Shown: piece by piece, positions 47,178 to 59,145 of the stretch | Numbering within the stretch: position 1 is the first letter of the stretch | How the letters are laid out: the number at the start of each line of letters is the position of its first letter | Assembly: GCF_000002985.6 (NCBI RefSeq) | Contig: NC_003284.9 | Span: forward strand, 62,001 to 126,000 | From: Caenorhabditis elegans | Lineage: Eukaryota > Nematoda > Chromadorea > Rhabditida > Rhabditidae | Length of the DNA: 64,000 nucleotides | Reading direction: 5' to 3' | Translations under genes and position numbers: made by a program | Notes under the pieces: model-generated | Told to the model about the DNA's origin: nothing | Databases searched by the model: none | What the model saw: the letters and a program-made list of their open reading frames with translations, nothing else

Positions 47178-47713
47178 AAAACTTGGAAATTATTTTTGGT
47201 TGCTCATATTTGTGCAGGCAAAAAGTGCCCTAGCTATAAAAATTGCAAATTTTTTGTATTTTCAGAAGAGTGTACTACCGTTTCTGTAGCTACGATATTC
47301 ATTTCAAAAAACCCGAAAAATGTTTTTTTCAAAATGCAACAAATCATTAAAACTTGGAAATTCTTTTTGGTTGCCCATATTTGTGCAGACAAAAAGTGCC
47401 CTAGCTATAAAAATTGCAAATTTTTTGTATCTCCAGAAGAGTGTACTACCGTTTCTGTAGCTACGATATTCATTTCAAAAAACCCAAAAAATGTTTTTTT
47501 CAAAATGCAACAAATCATTAAAAACTTGGAAATTATTTTTGGTTGCTCATATTTGTGCAGGCAAAAAGTGTCCTAGCTATAAAAATTGCAAATTTTTTGT
47601 ATTTTCAGAAGAGTGTACTACCGTTTCTGTAGCTACGATATTCATTTCAAAAAACCCGAAAAATGTTTTTTTCAATATGCAACAAATCATTAAAAACTTG
47701 GAAATTATTTTTG
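47178..47713. repeat. 171-bp tandem repeat, about 3.1 copies
   Basis: Units start at 47178, 47349 and 47520 with a partial fourth at 47692 (each begins aaaacttggaaatt). They differ at a few bases. The partial fourth copy runs directly into the 27-bp satellite. Confidence 0.92.
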
Positions 47714-50700
47714 GAAGCCACAGAGAGTAAAATATAGTGGGAAGCCACAGAGAGTAAAATAATCGATGAAGCCACAGAGAGTAAAATATAGTGGGAAGCC
47801 ACAGAGAGTAAAATAATCGATGAAGCCACAGAGAGTAAAATATAGTGGGAAGCCACAGAGAGTAAAATATAGTGGGAAGCCACAGAGAGTAAAATAATCG
47901 ATGAAGCCACAGAGAGTAAAATATAGTGGGAAGCCACAGAGAGTAAAATAAACGATGAAGCCACAGAGAGTAAAATATAGTGGGAAGCCACAGAGAGTAA
48001 AATAATCGTTGAAGCCACAGAGAGTAAAATATAGTGGGAAGCCACAGAGAGTAAAATAATCGATGAAGCCACAGAGAGTAAAATAATCGATGAAGCCACA
48101 GAAAGTAAAATATAGTGGGAAGCCACAGAGAGTAAAATAATCGATGAAGCCACAGAGAGTAAAATATAGTGGGAAGTCACAGAGAGTAAAATAATCGATG
48201 AAGCCACAGAGAGTAAAATATAGTGGGAAGCCACAGAGAGTAAAATGATCGATGAAGCCACAGAGAGTAAAATATAGTGGGAAGCCACAGAGAGTAAAAT
48301 AATCGATGAAGCCACAGAGAGTAAAATATAGTGGGAAGCCACAGAGAGTAAAATATAGTGGGAAGCCACAGAGAGTAAAATATAGTGGGAAGCCACAGAG
48401 AGTAAAATATAGTGGGAAGCCACAGAGAGTAAAATAATCGATGAAGCCACAGAGAGTAAAATATAGTGGGAAGCCACAGAGAGTAAAATAATCGATGAAG
48501 CCACAGAGAGTAAAATAATCGATGAAGCCACAGAGAGTAAAATATAGTGGGAAGCCACAGAGAGTAAAATATAGTGGGAAGCCACAGAGAGTAAAATATA
48601 GTGGGAAGCCACAGAGAGTAAAATATAGTGGGAAGCCACAGAGAGTAAAATAATCGATGAAGCCACAGAGAGTAAAATATAGTGGGAAGCCACAGAGAGT
48701 AAAATATAGTGGGAAACCACAGAGAGTAAAATATAGTGGGAAGCCACAGAAAGTAAAATATAGTGGGAAGCCACAGAGAGTAAAATATAGTGGGAAGCCA
48801 CAGAGAGTAAAATAATCGATGAAGCCACAGAGAGTAAAATATAGTGGGAAGCCACAGAGAGTAAAATATAGTGGGAAACCACAGAGAGTAAAATATAGTG
48901 GGAAGCCACAGAGAGTAAAATATAGTGGGAAGCCACAGAGAGTAAAATATAGTGGGAAACCACAGAGAGTAAAATATAGTGGGAAGCCACAGAAAGTAAA
49001 ATATAGTGGGAAGCCACAGAGAGTAAAATATAGTGGGAAGCCACAGAGAGTAAAATAATCGATGAAGCCACAGAGAGTAAAATATAGTGGGAAGCCACAG
49101 AGAGTAAAATATAGTGGGAAACCACAGAGAGTAAAATATAGTGGGAAGCCACAGAGAGTAAAATATAGTGGGAAGCCACAGAGAGTAAAATATAGTGGGA
49201 AGCCACAGAGAGTAAAATAATCGATGAAGCCACAGAGAGTAAAATATAGTGGGAAGCCACAGAGAGTAAAATATAGTGGGAAACCACAGAGAGTAAAATA
49301 TAGTGGGAAGCCACAGAGAGTAAAATATAGTGGGAAGCCACAGAGAGTAAAATAATCGATGAAGCCACAGAGAGTAAAATATAGTGGGAAGCCACAGAGA
49401 GTAAAATAAACGATGAAGCCACAGAGAGTAAAATATAGTGGGAAGCCACAGAGAGTAAAATAATCGTTGAAGCCACAGAGAGTAAAATATAGTGGGAAGC
49501 CACAGAGAGTAAAATAATCGATGAAGCCACAGAGAGTAAAATAATCGATGAAGCCACAGAAAGTAAAATATAGTGGGAAGCCACAGAGAGTAAAATAATC
49601 GATGAAGCCACAGAGAGTAAAATATAGTGGGAAGTCACAGAGAGTAAAATAATCGATGAAGCCACAGAGAGTAAAATATAGTGGGAAGCCACAGAGAGTA
49701 AAATGATCGATGAAGCCACAGAGAGTAAAATATAGTGGGAAGCCACAGAGAGTAAAATAATCGATGAAGCCACAGAGAGTAAAATATAGTGGGAAGCCAC
49801 AGAGAGTAAAATATAGTGGGAAGCCACAGAGAGTAAAATATAGTGGGAAGCCACAGAGAGTAAAATATAGTGGGAAGCCACAGAGAGTAAAATAATCGAT
49901 GAAGCCACAGAGAGTAAAATATAGTGGGAAGCCACAGAGAGTAAAATAATCGATGAAGCCACAGAGAGTAAAATATAGTGGGAAGCCACAGAGAGTAAAA
50001 TAATCGATGAAGCCACAGAAAGTAAAATATAGTGGGAAGCCACAGAGAGTAAAATAATCGATGAAGCCACAGAGAGTAAAATATAGTGGGAAGCCACAGA
50101 GAGTAAAATAATCGATGAAGCCACAGAGAGTAAAATATAGTGGGAAGCCACAGAGAGTAAAATAATCGATGAAGCCACAGAAAGTAAAATATAGTGGGAA
50201 GCCACAGAGAGTAAAATAATCGATGAAGCCACAGAGAGTAAAATATAGTGGGAAGCCACAGAGAGTAAAATATAGTGGGAAGCCACAGAGAGTAAAATAA
50301 TCGATGAAGCCACAGAGAGTAAAATATAGTGGGAAGCCACAGAGAGTAAAATATAGTGGGAAGCCACAGAGAGTAAAATAAACGATGAAGCCACAGAGAG
50401 TAAAATATAGTGGGAAGCCACAGAGAGTAAAATATAGTGGGAAGCCACAGAGAGTAAAATAATCGATGAAGCCACATAGAGTAAAATATAGTGGGAAACC
50501 ACAGAGAGTAAAATATAGTGGGAAGCCACAGAGAGTAAAATATAGTGGGAAGCCACAGAGAGTAAAATATAGTGGGAAGCCACAGAGAGTAAAATAATCG
50601 ATGAAGCCACAGAGAGTAAAAAATAGTGGGAAGCCACAGAGAGTAAAATATAGTGGGAAGCCACAGAGAGTAAAATATAGTGGGAAGCCACAGAGAGTAA

Positions 50701-52261
50701 AATATAGTGGGAAGCCACAGAGAGTAAAATAATCGATGAAGCCACAGAAAGTAAAATATAGTGGGAAGCCACAGAGAGTAAAATATAGTGGGAAGCCACA
50801 GAGAGTAAAATATAGTGGGAAGCCACAGAGAGTAAAATATAGTGGGAAGCCACAGAGAGTAAAATATAGTGGGAAGCCACAGAGAGTAAAATATAGTGGG
50901 AAGCCACAGAGAGTAAAATATAGTGGGAAGCCACAGAGAGTAAAATAATCGATGAAGCCACAGAAAGTAAAATATAGTGGGAAGCCACAGAGAGTAAAAT
51001 ATAGTGGGAAGCCACAGAGAGTAAAATATAGTGGGAAGCCACAGAAAGTAAAATATAGTGGGAAGCCACAGAGAGTAAAATATAGTGGGAAGCCACAGAG
51101 AGTAAAATATAGTGGGAAGCCACAGAGAGTAAAATAATCGATGAAGCCACAGAAAGTAAAATATAGTGGGAAGCCACAGAGAGTAAAATATAGTGGGAAG
51201 CCACAGAGAGTAAAATAATCGATGAAGCCACAGAGAGTAAAATATAGTGGGAAGCCACAGAGAGTAAAATATAGTGGGAAGCCACAGAGAGTAAAATATA
51301 GTGGGAAACCACAGAGAGTAAAATATAGTGGGAAGCCACAGAGAGTAAAATATAGTGGGAAGCCACAGAGAGTAAAATATAGTGGGAAGCCACAGAGAGT
51401 AAAATAATCGATGAAGCCACAGAGAGTAAAATATAGTGGGAAGCCACAGAGAGTAAAATATAGTGGGAAACCACAGAGAGTAAAATATAGTGGGAAGCCA
51501 CAGAAAGTAAAATATAGTGGGAAGCCACAGAGAGTAAAATATAGTGGGAAGCCACAGAGAGTAAAATAATCGATGAAGCCACAGAGAGTAAAATATAGTG
51601 GGAAGCCACAGAGAGTAAAATATAGTGGGAAACCACAGAGAGTAAAATATAGTGGGAAGCCACAGAGAGTAAAATATAGTGGGAAGCCACAGAGAGTAAA
51701 ATATAGTGGGAAGCCACAGAGAGTAAAATAATCGATGAAGCCACAGAGAGTAAAATATAGTGGGAAGCCACAGAGAGTAAAATATAGTGGGAAACCACAG
51801 AGAGTAAAATATAGTGGGAAGCCACAGAGAGTAAAATATAGTGGGAAGCCACAGAGAGTAAAATATAGTGGGAAGCCACAGAGAGTAAAATATAGTGGGA
51901 AGCCACAGAGAGTAAAATATAGTGGGAAGCCACAGAGAGTAAAATATAGTGGGAAGCCACAGAGAGTAAAATAATCGATGAAGCCACAGAGAGTAAAATA
52001 TAGTGGGAAGCCACAGAGAGTAAAGTATAGTGGGAAGCCACAGAGAGTAAAATATAGTGGGAAGCCACAGAGAGTAAAATATAGTGGGAAGCCACAGAGA
52101 GTAAAATATAGTGGGAAGCCACAGAGAGTAAAATAATCGATGAAGCCACAGAGAGTAAAATATAGTGGGAAGCCACAGAGAGTAAAATATAGTGGGAAGC
52201 CACAGAGAGTAAAATATAGTGGGAAGCCACAGAGAGTAAAATAATCGATGAAGCCACAGAG
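47714..52261. repeat. 27-bp satellite in two unit types, about 168 copies
   Basis: Uninterrupted 27-bp units, each starting gaagccacagagagtaaa. The last seven bases are either atagtgg or aatcgat, giving two unit types in an irregular binary order. Rare variants (gaaacc, agaaagt, gaagtc, aaacgat, aatcgtt, aatgatc) mark positions. A variant-defined block recurs at a step of 1,458 bp, exactly 54 units. Unit length divisible by three and no stop in one minus frame give a 1,554-codon ORF (47647-52311) of the nonapeptide type ILLSVASHY/ILLSVASSI; this is a by-product and not a supported gene. Confidence 0.96.
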
Positions 52262-52699
52262 TTTTGAATTTTTTCTTGGCAGTGTGCTAACTTTTCCGAC
52301 GGATGTGACACAAAAAAAAGGAAAATTGGGGATTTTAGTTGAAATTAGGCCATAGTTTCAAGTTTTTGACCCGCCATAAAACAAATTTGACTAATTTTTA
52401 AGAAGTGTCTCGTTATGAAATTCGGTCTTTTGAAGCTAGTTTTTGGAAATTATTTTTATTTCGAGCCGGAATTGGTGAAAACTCAGTTTTCACTCATTTT
52501 TTTTTTGGTATTTGTCGACCTAAAAATAATTTTTCTTTTACTTTTATGTTGTGTTTAAAAATATAATTTTTCAACATTGTAATGTAAATGAAAACAATTT
52601 TCCAAAACTTTTCGAAAAGCTTTTAATGATATTTGGTAATTTGAGCATCATGTGAGCATTACAATAATTTACAATCAGGTTGCCACTCCTCTTCATAAC
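52262..52699. other. spacer before the F-box cluster
   Basis: AT-rich, no exon. An acceptor (ttacaatcag, ending 52678) lies 21 bases before the first F-box gene's ATG and could serve trans-splicing. Confidence 0.5.
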
Positions 52700-53502
52700 A
52701 TGAAAATAGCAAGTCGCGCCGTTCTTCTCTACCAGGTGCTCGACAAGAAGGGCGTATTAGAAACTTTCTCGGAACTTAAGCTTCATTCTCCTGGAAATGA
52801 AATTGTCAGATTTTCAGACGCAGAGTTCTGGATTTCGCGATTCGAGAGCGGAAACCACGATTTGAATTATGATAAGAGGTAACGCCAACTATAGTGAGTT
52901 GTAGTTGTTATTCTCTCAGATTGGAACCGCTATCTGCAATCCGCTCTCCTATACAGATGCTTCGAAAAACTGCACTACGGCTACGCAATGTTTTTCGGTT
53001 AGTTTTTGGTCTCGGCGATTTCCGGGACCATTTTAGATCTGCTCTAAGAAGATGGTAGTTTTTATATTTTTGCTTGAAATTTTGCTCGAATTATCTAAAT
53101 CCCTAAAAAAATTTTGCTCTCGAAACCGTGGAGGTTGCGAAATATTACTAAATATTTTCCAGACCCCGAAAAGTAATCCACATCTCCGACAGCCAGGTCG
53201 CAATGCGAGCTTGCATACTTTTTGACGCCCTAAACGAGATACCAATATTCGAATCGTATCGTAAATTCTGTAGACTTGTTTCCAACTCCATGGAATACCG
53301 CGATTACGAGTTTTGGTACTACCTGTTCTACCATGGAAATAAGGAATTGCATTATGTTCAAAGGTTGGGAAATTATTTTGAAAACTTTCAAAAAAGTGCT
53401 CGAATTTCAGTGAGGAGCCACCGCAAACTTCTTTTGTCGACTTACCGATACAGATCGTCAGCGATATTTTGGATGGGTCAACTGTACTGGATCGGTGAGC
53501 AT

Positions 53503-53533
<31 letters not shown>

Positions 53534-54814
53534 GGGCCTATTTCTACCTCAAATGTTACAGAATGATAGTCCGAAGAGTCTCCCGCAAGCTTGAAGCTCT
53601 TGTTGATAAAAATCACCACAGTATCAAAAGTGTTGCTGCTCATTCGCTTCACGATGAATCCGAATGCAAACTAGTCATTGATGGTGATTTGGTGGAATAC
53701 TACAATTCTCCAGAGGGATGCAAGATAAGGAAAGATTGTAGAATGGATGGAATACTCATTGGTAGTGGTGACTGTTTGGAACTTGTCATGGCAGATTTAA
53801 AAGCAATTCTCCAAAATCCGAAGCTCAAATTGAGAATGTTCAATGTAAATATGAGATGTTATATTAAGAGTGAGGAATATCGCGTTGAGTATGGCACAAT
53901 ACTCAAGAAGGTTCTGAAATTGTTGCCTCATTTGCTGAATGTGAAGAAGTTGAAACTTGATAGCAACTTCTTGAGGGATAAGGAAAACAATTACGAACTT
54001 GCGTCAGTGCTTTCTCATTTCAAACCCGGAACGCTTGAACATATGATCTTGGGGTTCCATCGCGAGTCGGATATTCCCGGGTTCGAAAAAGCTGTCCGTT
54101 TGAAACAATGGTTACAGGCTAAAAACATTAAAATGTATTGGAAGGTCGATGGGCGAATCCCTCTTGAGCATTTTCTTCATTTTACGAGTGTCAATCTGGA
54201 AATTTGGAACGGTTCCAGAAGAAATGTTATTGATATTCGAAACGTAAGCTTTTTGTTTTGAAAGGGTAACATCTCAATGAGATATTTTAGCTGCTCATAT
54301 TTCGCTTAATTGTGAAAAATGAAAATAAGAAGTATGAGCCTAAGCCTAAGTCTAAGTCTAAGTCTAAGTCTAAGCCTAAGCCCAAGTCTAAGCCTAAGCC
54401 TCGTCTAGGCCTGTTATTAATTTTCAATTAGCTAAACTCATTTCAAATTTGTTTACAACAATTAAAGAAAGCAAATATTCTAAATTCCAAGAAATAAATC
54501 TATCAATTGGTACCAATGTACATATGTATGTATTCATTACTATGTTCCCGTTTCACAATAGTTTTGAAAGCCAAACACATAGAAATGACAAAATGTAATT
54601 TTGTTTTCAGATTCTCATAGAATCTCCACACTTTCGATACGGCAGATTCAAGTTCTCTCCAATCACAATCAGAGGTCTTGAGCAGATGTTTGACCCAAAC
54701 TTGGACAGGCTTCCACTCGACTGCCGTATTAATTACCGCACTAGGCACCGTGTTTTTGTGATTAATTTTGCTTATCACAGTGAAATTCTCATTTTTCCTA
54801 ACTTTACTGCATGA
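52700..54814 (+). CDS. F-box/FTH protein with two HTH-F-box modules, 475 aa
   Basis: Inferred exons are 52700-52878, 52920-52997, 53163-53363, 53411-53494, 53562-54243 and 54611-54814; all phases agree with no stop. Residues about 8-60 form an HTH module of the Mos1/mariner type (FWISRFESGNHDLNYDKR); 61-95 a weak F-box-like helix (LSAIRSPIQMLRKTALRLRN); 100-152 a second HTH (SYRKFCRLVSNSMEYRDYEF, FYHGNKELHY); 158-190 a clearer F-box (FVDLPIQIVSDILDG, MIVRRVSRKLEAL); 200-475 an FTH/DUF38 domain (NPKLKLRMFNVNM, LPHLLNVKKLKLDSNF, FKPGTLEHMIL) ending FVINFAYHSEILIF. By family, it would be a substrate adaptor of a Cullin-1 SCF ubiquitin ligase (fbxa class). The duplicated front module is unusual. 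Intron 4 holds a TA dinucleotide run and intron 5 a telomere-like array. Confidence 0.85.
53504..53534 (+). repeat. TA microsatellite in an F-box gene intron
   Basis: About 15 TA repeats between exons 4 and 5. They keep an ORF open across the intron by chance. Confidence 0.9.
54338..54400 (-). repeat. interstitial telomere-like array
   Basis: About ten hexamers of gcctaa and the variants gtctaa and gcccaa, the complement of the C. elegans telomere repeat TTAGGC, within the last intron of the F-box gene. Confidence 0.92.
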
Positions 54815-55387
54815 TTTCAGTTGTTGTCTAATCTCCTTGTTCGCAATAAAAGTAATTTCTTAAAAAATATGGTGGTAATCAACACGTCATACGGTATACT
54901 TTAAAGTTGCCCAATATCATAGTAAAATGTATCGGAAAAATCTTTGAAATTTTCATATTTACTGTCAAATATGGGCAACTACTAACTTAAGCATTTCTGG
55001 AAAAAAAGTCCAAAAGATTTGACTGAAAATTTTGAAAATTTTTGGAGTTGGACTATTCATAGATTATTCATACATTGTTCCCACTAACGATATAGTACCA
55101 TCAAGCTATACTTAGACTTTTTCACCCTGTAACCCTCCTCTCACGTGCTCGCGACGACTCCGCATTCTCATTTTCCATCGCCTGCCCTCTTTTCAGATTC
55201 GTCTCTCTTTTCTCTATGTCTCTGGAGCACTTCTCTCATTCCCTCGTGCTTCTCCATAAGACCTCCCAACAAGAATAGCCACTGCGTATTTGCGTATTCT
55301 TTTCTCTTCGAGAGTGCTGTTGCACTTTTTTGTTGTCTTCGTTTTCTTTTTTTAGGCAGACTCATATTTTGTTTTTATTTTTCAGAA
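54815..55387. other. upstream region of the second F-box gene
   Basis: AT-rich to 55090, then a pyrimidine-rich stretch (55130-55385) ending in ttatttttcag three bases before the ATG, typical of an outron with an SL trans-splice site. Confidence 0.6.
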
Positions 55388-57142
55388 ATGACCGAATCAG
55401 TACTGGAAAATCCAATTTTCATTCGATCATGCATTCTCAACGAAGTTCTTCACCGCAAGCCAATACGTGAAAGCTATAAGAATTTCTGCGAAAAACTAGG
55501 CGATGACGTCATGGATTACATAGATTTTGAGTTCTGGTTTTATCGATTTTATGAAGGAAATCATGATTTGAATTATGATCAGAAGTAGGTTAAATATCGG
55601 AAAATATTTATGTTTAAAGTAAAATATGAATTCCAGATTGGAGCCCAAAAACTTGTCGGATATGCCAATTAAAATACTTCAGCGGATTTTGAATGAACTG
55701 TGTTTTCGTGACAAGTAAGTCTTAAACACTTCAAAAAGTTCCTGATAGCCTTTCCCACATGTTGTTCCTGCCAATTTTTGTTGTTCCTGCCAATTTTATG
55801 AGATTACTAAGGAAAAGTCAATTTGTGGGTTTTTAGAGAATCAATTTTTAGAGAATCACAGAAAAAGGGTCACCCTTTCATTGGGTCTTACAGCGAATGG
55901 GTACGGATCTTCGCTGCGGGACCCAAAAAAGAGCTGGACTTAACTGACACGCCTACTTCTCCTGGGGCTCACTGAGCACGTGTTCGCAACTTTACGAAAA
56001 CGTTTCAAACTTAAAAAACTGTTTCCCATTAGAAAAAATTGGAAATATCAAGCTTACGCAAAAACCTTGGAATTTCAGCATGTTAATAAAAACAGAAATT
56101 AAGCTCCGCCCATTTCTTGGCCGTTCTGCAATTTTTAAAATTTATCCTCTTTTAACATAATTCCTTAAAAATATATTAGGACATATTCTGCAATGATAAA
56201 AAATAACTCTGAAATTTCCAGGATGGTCCTTCAAAAAGTTTGCCGAATCTTGCGAAAAGTTGTCCCGGAAATTGATGCGGCAGCTCACAGTGCAGTGAGT
56301 TTTCGAATGTGCAGAGATTGGACATTTCTCGAATTTTCTAAACATGAAATTGTATATCGAGAATTCGAAGGCGGTTGCATTGTGAAGTATGAGGATTATG
56401 CAAAACCTGTCATAGGAGGAAACCAGTTGGAATTGGCATTGAACGACTTCTCCAACTTTCTAAAATGTCCGAAGCTTCATCTTAAACATTTCGGCGTAAC
56501 ATTTTCAAGTGCTGTTGGGGAAGAAGCCCGTCAGGAGGTGATCGAGACGGTTGGAACTTTGAAATGGCCGAATTTAAAAACTGTATTTTTCAATGGAATC
56601 CATCAATCTGAAATCAAGCCCATGATAACTTGCTTCAATTCAGAGACAATCGAGCACATTATTCTAGACGTTTCTCGAGATTCAAGTAATTTTGAGTTGA
56701 ATGCAGATGTCTATGAGTCGGCGAAATGGAAACATGCCAAAATTATTCAGATTTGCGGGGATTGCGAACTTTCAATTCCTTTTGCGAAAATTTTTACTGC
56801 AATAATATTTCTGATAAAATGAAGTAAAGCTGCCTTTTGACCAACTTCTTACTATTGAAAAACTTTCACAAAATTAACAGTTTGGAAAACTTACGACAAA
56901 CTTTCTAGCGCCTTTTTTCAGCATCTCGACAATTTCCCTACCAACTTGCAAAAGGCGATTTTCCGAAGCTTAATCACGGACCCCATTGAAATCGCAAGGG
57001 TCTTCGACCCAAATCATGAAGGTGATGCAGTCAACATTCTGGAATACAATACAACTAGTTCACGATTCGTTATCCAGTGCGAGGCCTATAAGTTTGCAGT
57101 TGAGAAAAGAGATGATAGTGAAGAAGATCAGCCAACACTTTA
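55388..57142 (+). pseudogene. F-box/FTH protein, apparent lesion before the last exon
   Basis: Inferred exons are 55388-55584, 55637-55714, 56222 to about 56823 and 56922-57142. The HTH module (SYKNFCEKLGDDVMDYIDFE, FYEGNHDLNYDQK) is followed by an F-box (LEPKNLSDMPIKILQRILNE, VLQKVCRILRKVV) and an FTH domain (GGNQLELALNDFSNFLK, LKWPNLKTVFFNGI). The final exon encodes the conserved DPIEIARVFDPNHEGD. Exon 3 runs into TGA at 56820-56822 just before its only plausible donor, and the segment that should follow IPF (about 20 residues in the neighbour) is missing, so no in-phase junction to the last exon was found. Either there is a deletion/frameshift or an unrecognised splice. Presumed SCF adaptor of the fbxa class if functional. 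Confidence 0.72.
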
Positions 57143-57802
57143 AATAGTTTGCAATTATTATTTAGGTTGTATAATAAATTGTCATGTTTTATATCAATAA
57201 AATTATGTTTTGTATAAACTAAATTGAAATTTATAACTGTATCTTATTTGCGGCAGGTGAAAATGTTCAATCTTAACTGCAGAAAAACCTTGCTTTTCTT
57301 TGAAAAACTTCGAAAGATCTGTTTTGTTCTATTATGAACGGCTCAAAGGCAGCTCATCCTCAAGAAAGCCACGTTGCAGTATCATGATAACCTTTACGAA
57401 AAACAAAGATTGATGCTCAAGATAACCACATGTATACATATGTTACATAATAAACTCATTATGTTTTTATATCAAGATCGTTGAAAACAAAGCATGTTCA
57501 TCTTTCTTGCGCATCTCTTTGTTGATATTTGCCGCTCATGCTCATTGCAATACACCTGCCGCACCTGCATGTAACAAGTTGGGCAATAAACATGTACATT
57601 TTTGGTTCCGCCTACTTGCCTATAAAAACCGGCTATAAAACGACCAACTGGACGTGCAACATACATACTATACGTTTTTAGTGAGCGTTTTCTTGAATAC
57701 TTGCTATTTTTAGTCCCCTCAATTCATAATTGACAAACAGTTATCGCTAATTTCTACTGAATAACTGTTGTGCACAATTTCCCAGCCGGAATCAAACTGA
57801 AC
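57143..57802. other. intergenic spacer between F-box genes
   Basis: AT-rich with an AATAAA near 57196 that may end the upstream transcript. No further gene is supported; a minus ORF at 57472-57666 has no exon features. Confidence 0.5.
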
Positions 57803-59145
57803 ATGCCAGCCTATATCATTCGAGAAGTTGCTAGCAATGTTAGTTTCATCAAGCGGTAAGTTTTTGAACTGTAGGATACTATGTAATCACAAAGTACTAC
57901 AATCCTTATTGAGTTGAACTACCGTAGTATTTTGAAAAACCTATTACGGGAACAATAAATCATGAGAATGCGTACTTGGTGCATTTTATTTGACGCGCGA
58001 TATCTCTTAGCGAAGACTACAGTAAGAACTCAAATAACAATAGATATTGAAGCTCTTACTGTAGTTTTCGCTAAGAGATATCGAGCGTCAAATAAAATGC
58101 ACCAAGTACGCATTCTCATGATTTATTGTTCCCGTAATATTTCAATAAAGTACACTTTTCAACAATGTTTGTATTCCAATTTAACGTGACGTTTTTGATA
58201 TTATTAATTTTTCAGAGAAAAACTAGACAAAGGAGTCGAATATTTCCGCAAGGCGATCGATAACACTTCGGAAAAGTTTGACATAGGTGTAGTTATTGGT
58301 GAATTATCTTCACATCTTTGTCACTTTGGTAATAAAGTTACTTATGAATGAACAAACAAGAAGTGGATGCTCCATACATTCTGGAACAAATACCAAGGCA
58401 TTAGCTAATGGGCAATATCAAAACGAACTTGCATTGAATGACTTCTCCTGGATTATGAAGCTTCCGAATCTTCAACTTAATTCTCTTGTTGTCAGCCTTT
58501 TGTTGGATGGAGTCGACAGGGAAATACGTTCTAGAAGAGTTCAAGCCAGTCTGAGCAGTTTAGAAACTAGAGAAATCTATCTTGGAGGAATTTGCTTTAA
58601 CGAATTGACTTCGATTCTGCCACATTTCAAAGCAGGAACACTCAAAGAAATTTCTTTGGACCTAATAAACAAGGCTATCGGAGACGCATCACAACAAGAA
58701 CGGAATGCGAAGCCACCTCCAACAGCTGAAAAACTGTGGGAAGTAGCAAATACGGGACAATGGAAAATGGCAAAAAAATTAACCATCTCCTGGAGAAGTC
58801 ATACGTTGATGCCAATGGAGTATCTCTACAACTTCGATCCATTCGAGCTTCATCTAATCAGATTTAATCCTGAAGATGCAGTTAAGATTAGAGATGTAAG
58901 TTCAGACTGACAAATCTGAAGTTTTATACAACTAAAATGTTCCAAGTTATCTGCAAATGTCGAACATTCGTATTTGGGTATTTCCCGGCCATCGATTTTT
59001 TCTTCCCTGAAGAGGTCGCGAGAGTCTTCCAGCCAGACTACGAAGGTGGTTCAGAAGGATCGATCCGTTACCGCAATTCCACTGCCGATTTTCTCATCAG
59101 TTTTGAGGAAAAGGAGTTCAAGATTGAGAAAGTATCTCAAAACTA
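57803..59145 (+). pseudogene. F-box/FTH gene lacking the HTH module, frameshifted
   Basis: Inferred exons are 57803-57855, 58216-58895 and about 58937-59145. The F-box starts at the N-terminus (MPAYIIREVASNVSFIKR joined to EKLDKGVEYFRKAIDNTSEK). The frame then reaches TGA at 58349-58351 after HFGNKVTYE, while the FTH continuation (SGCSIHSGTNTKALANG, ELALNDFSWIMKLPNL) is in another frame: a one-base shift near 58350. The last exon carries FPEEVARVFQPDYEGG, but its phase does not match the obvious donor at 58896. The upstream HTH exon present in its two neighbours is absent. A MITE occupies intron 1. Confidence 0.75.
57943..58138. mobile_element. palindromic MITE in an F-box gene intron
   Basis: Terminal attacgggaacaataaatca with its complement, internal gatatctcttagcgaa pairs and actacagtaag arms. 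Same core as the elements at 16.8 and 61.7 kb. Confidence 0.85.

Noticed and set aside
47714..52261. A CRISPR-like array
   Set aside because: The repeats are contiguous 27-bp units without unique spacers, in a nematode genome.
53203..54261. A 352-codon single-exon F-box ORF
   Set aside because: It crosses two real introns, one held open only by the TA dinucleotide run. The spliced model matches the family better.
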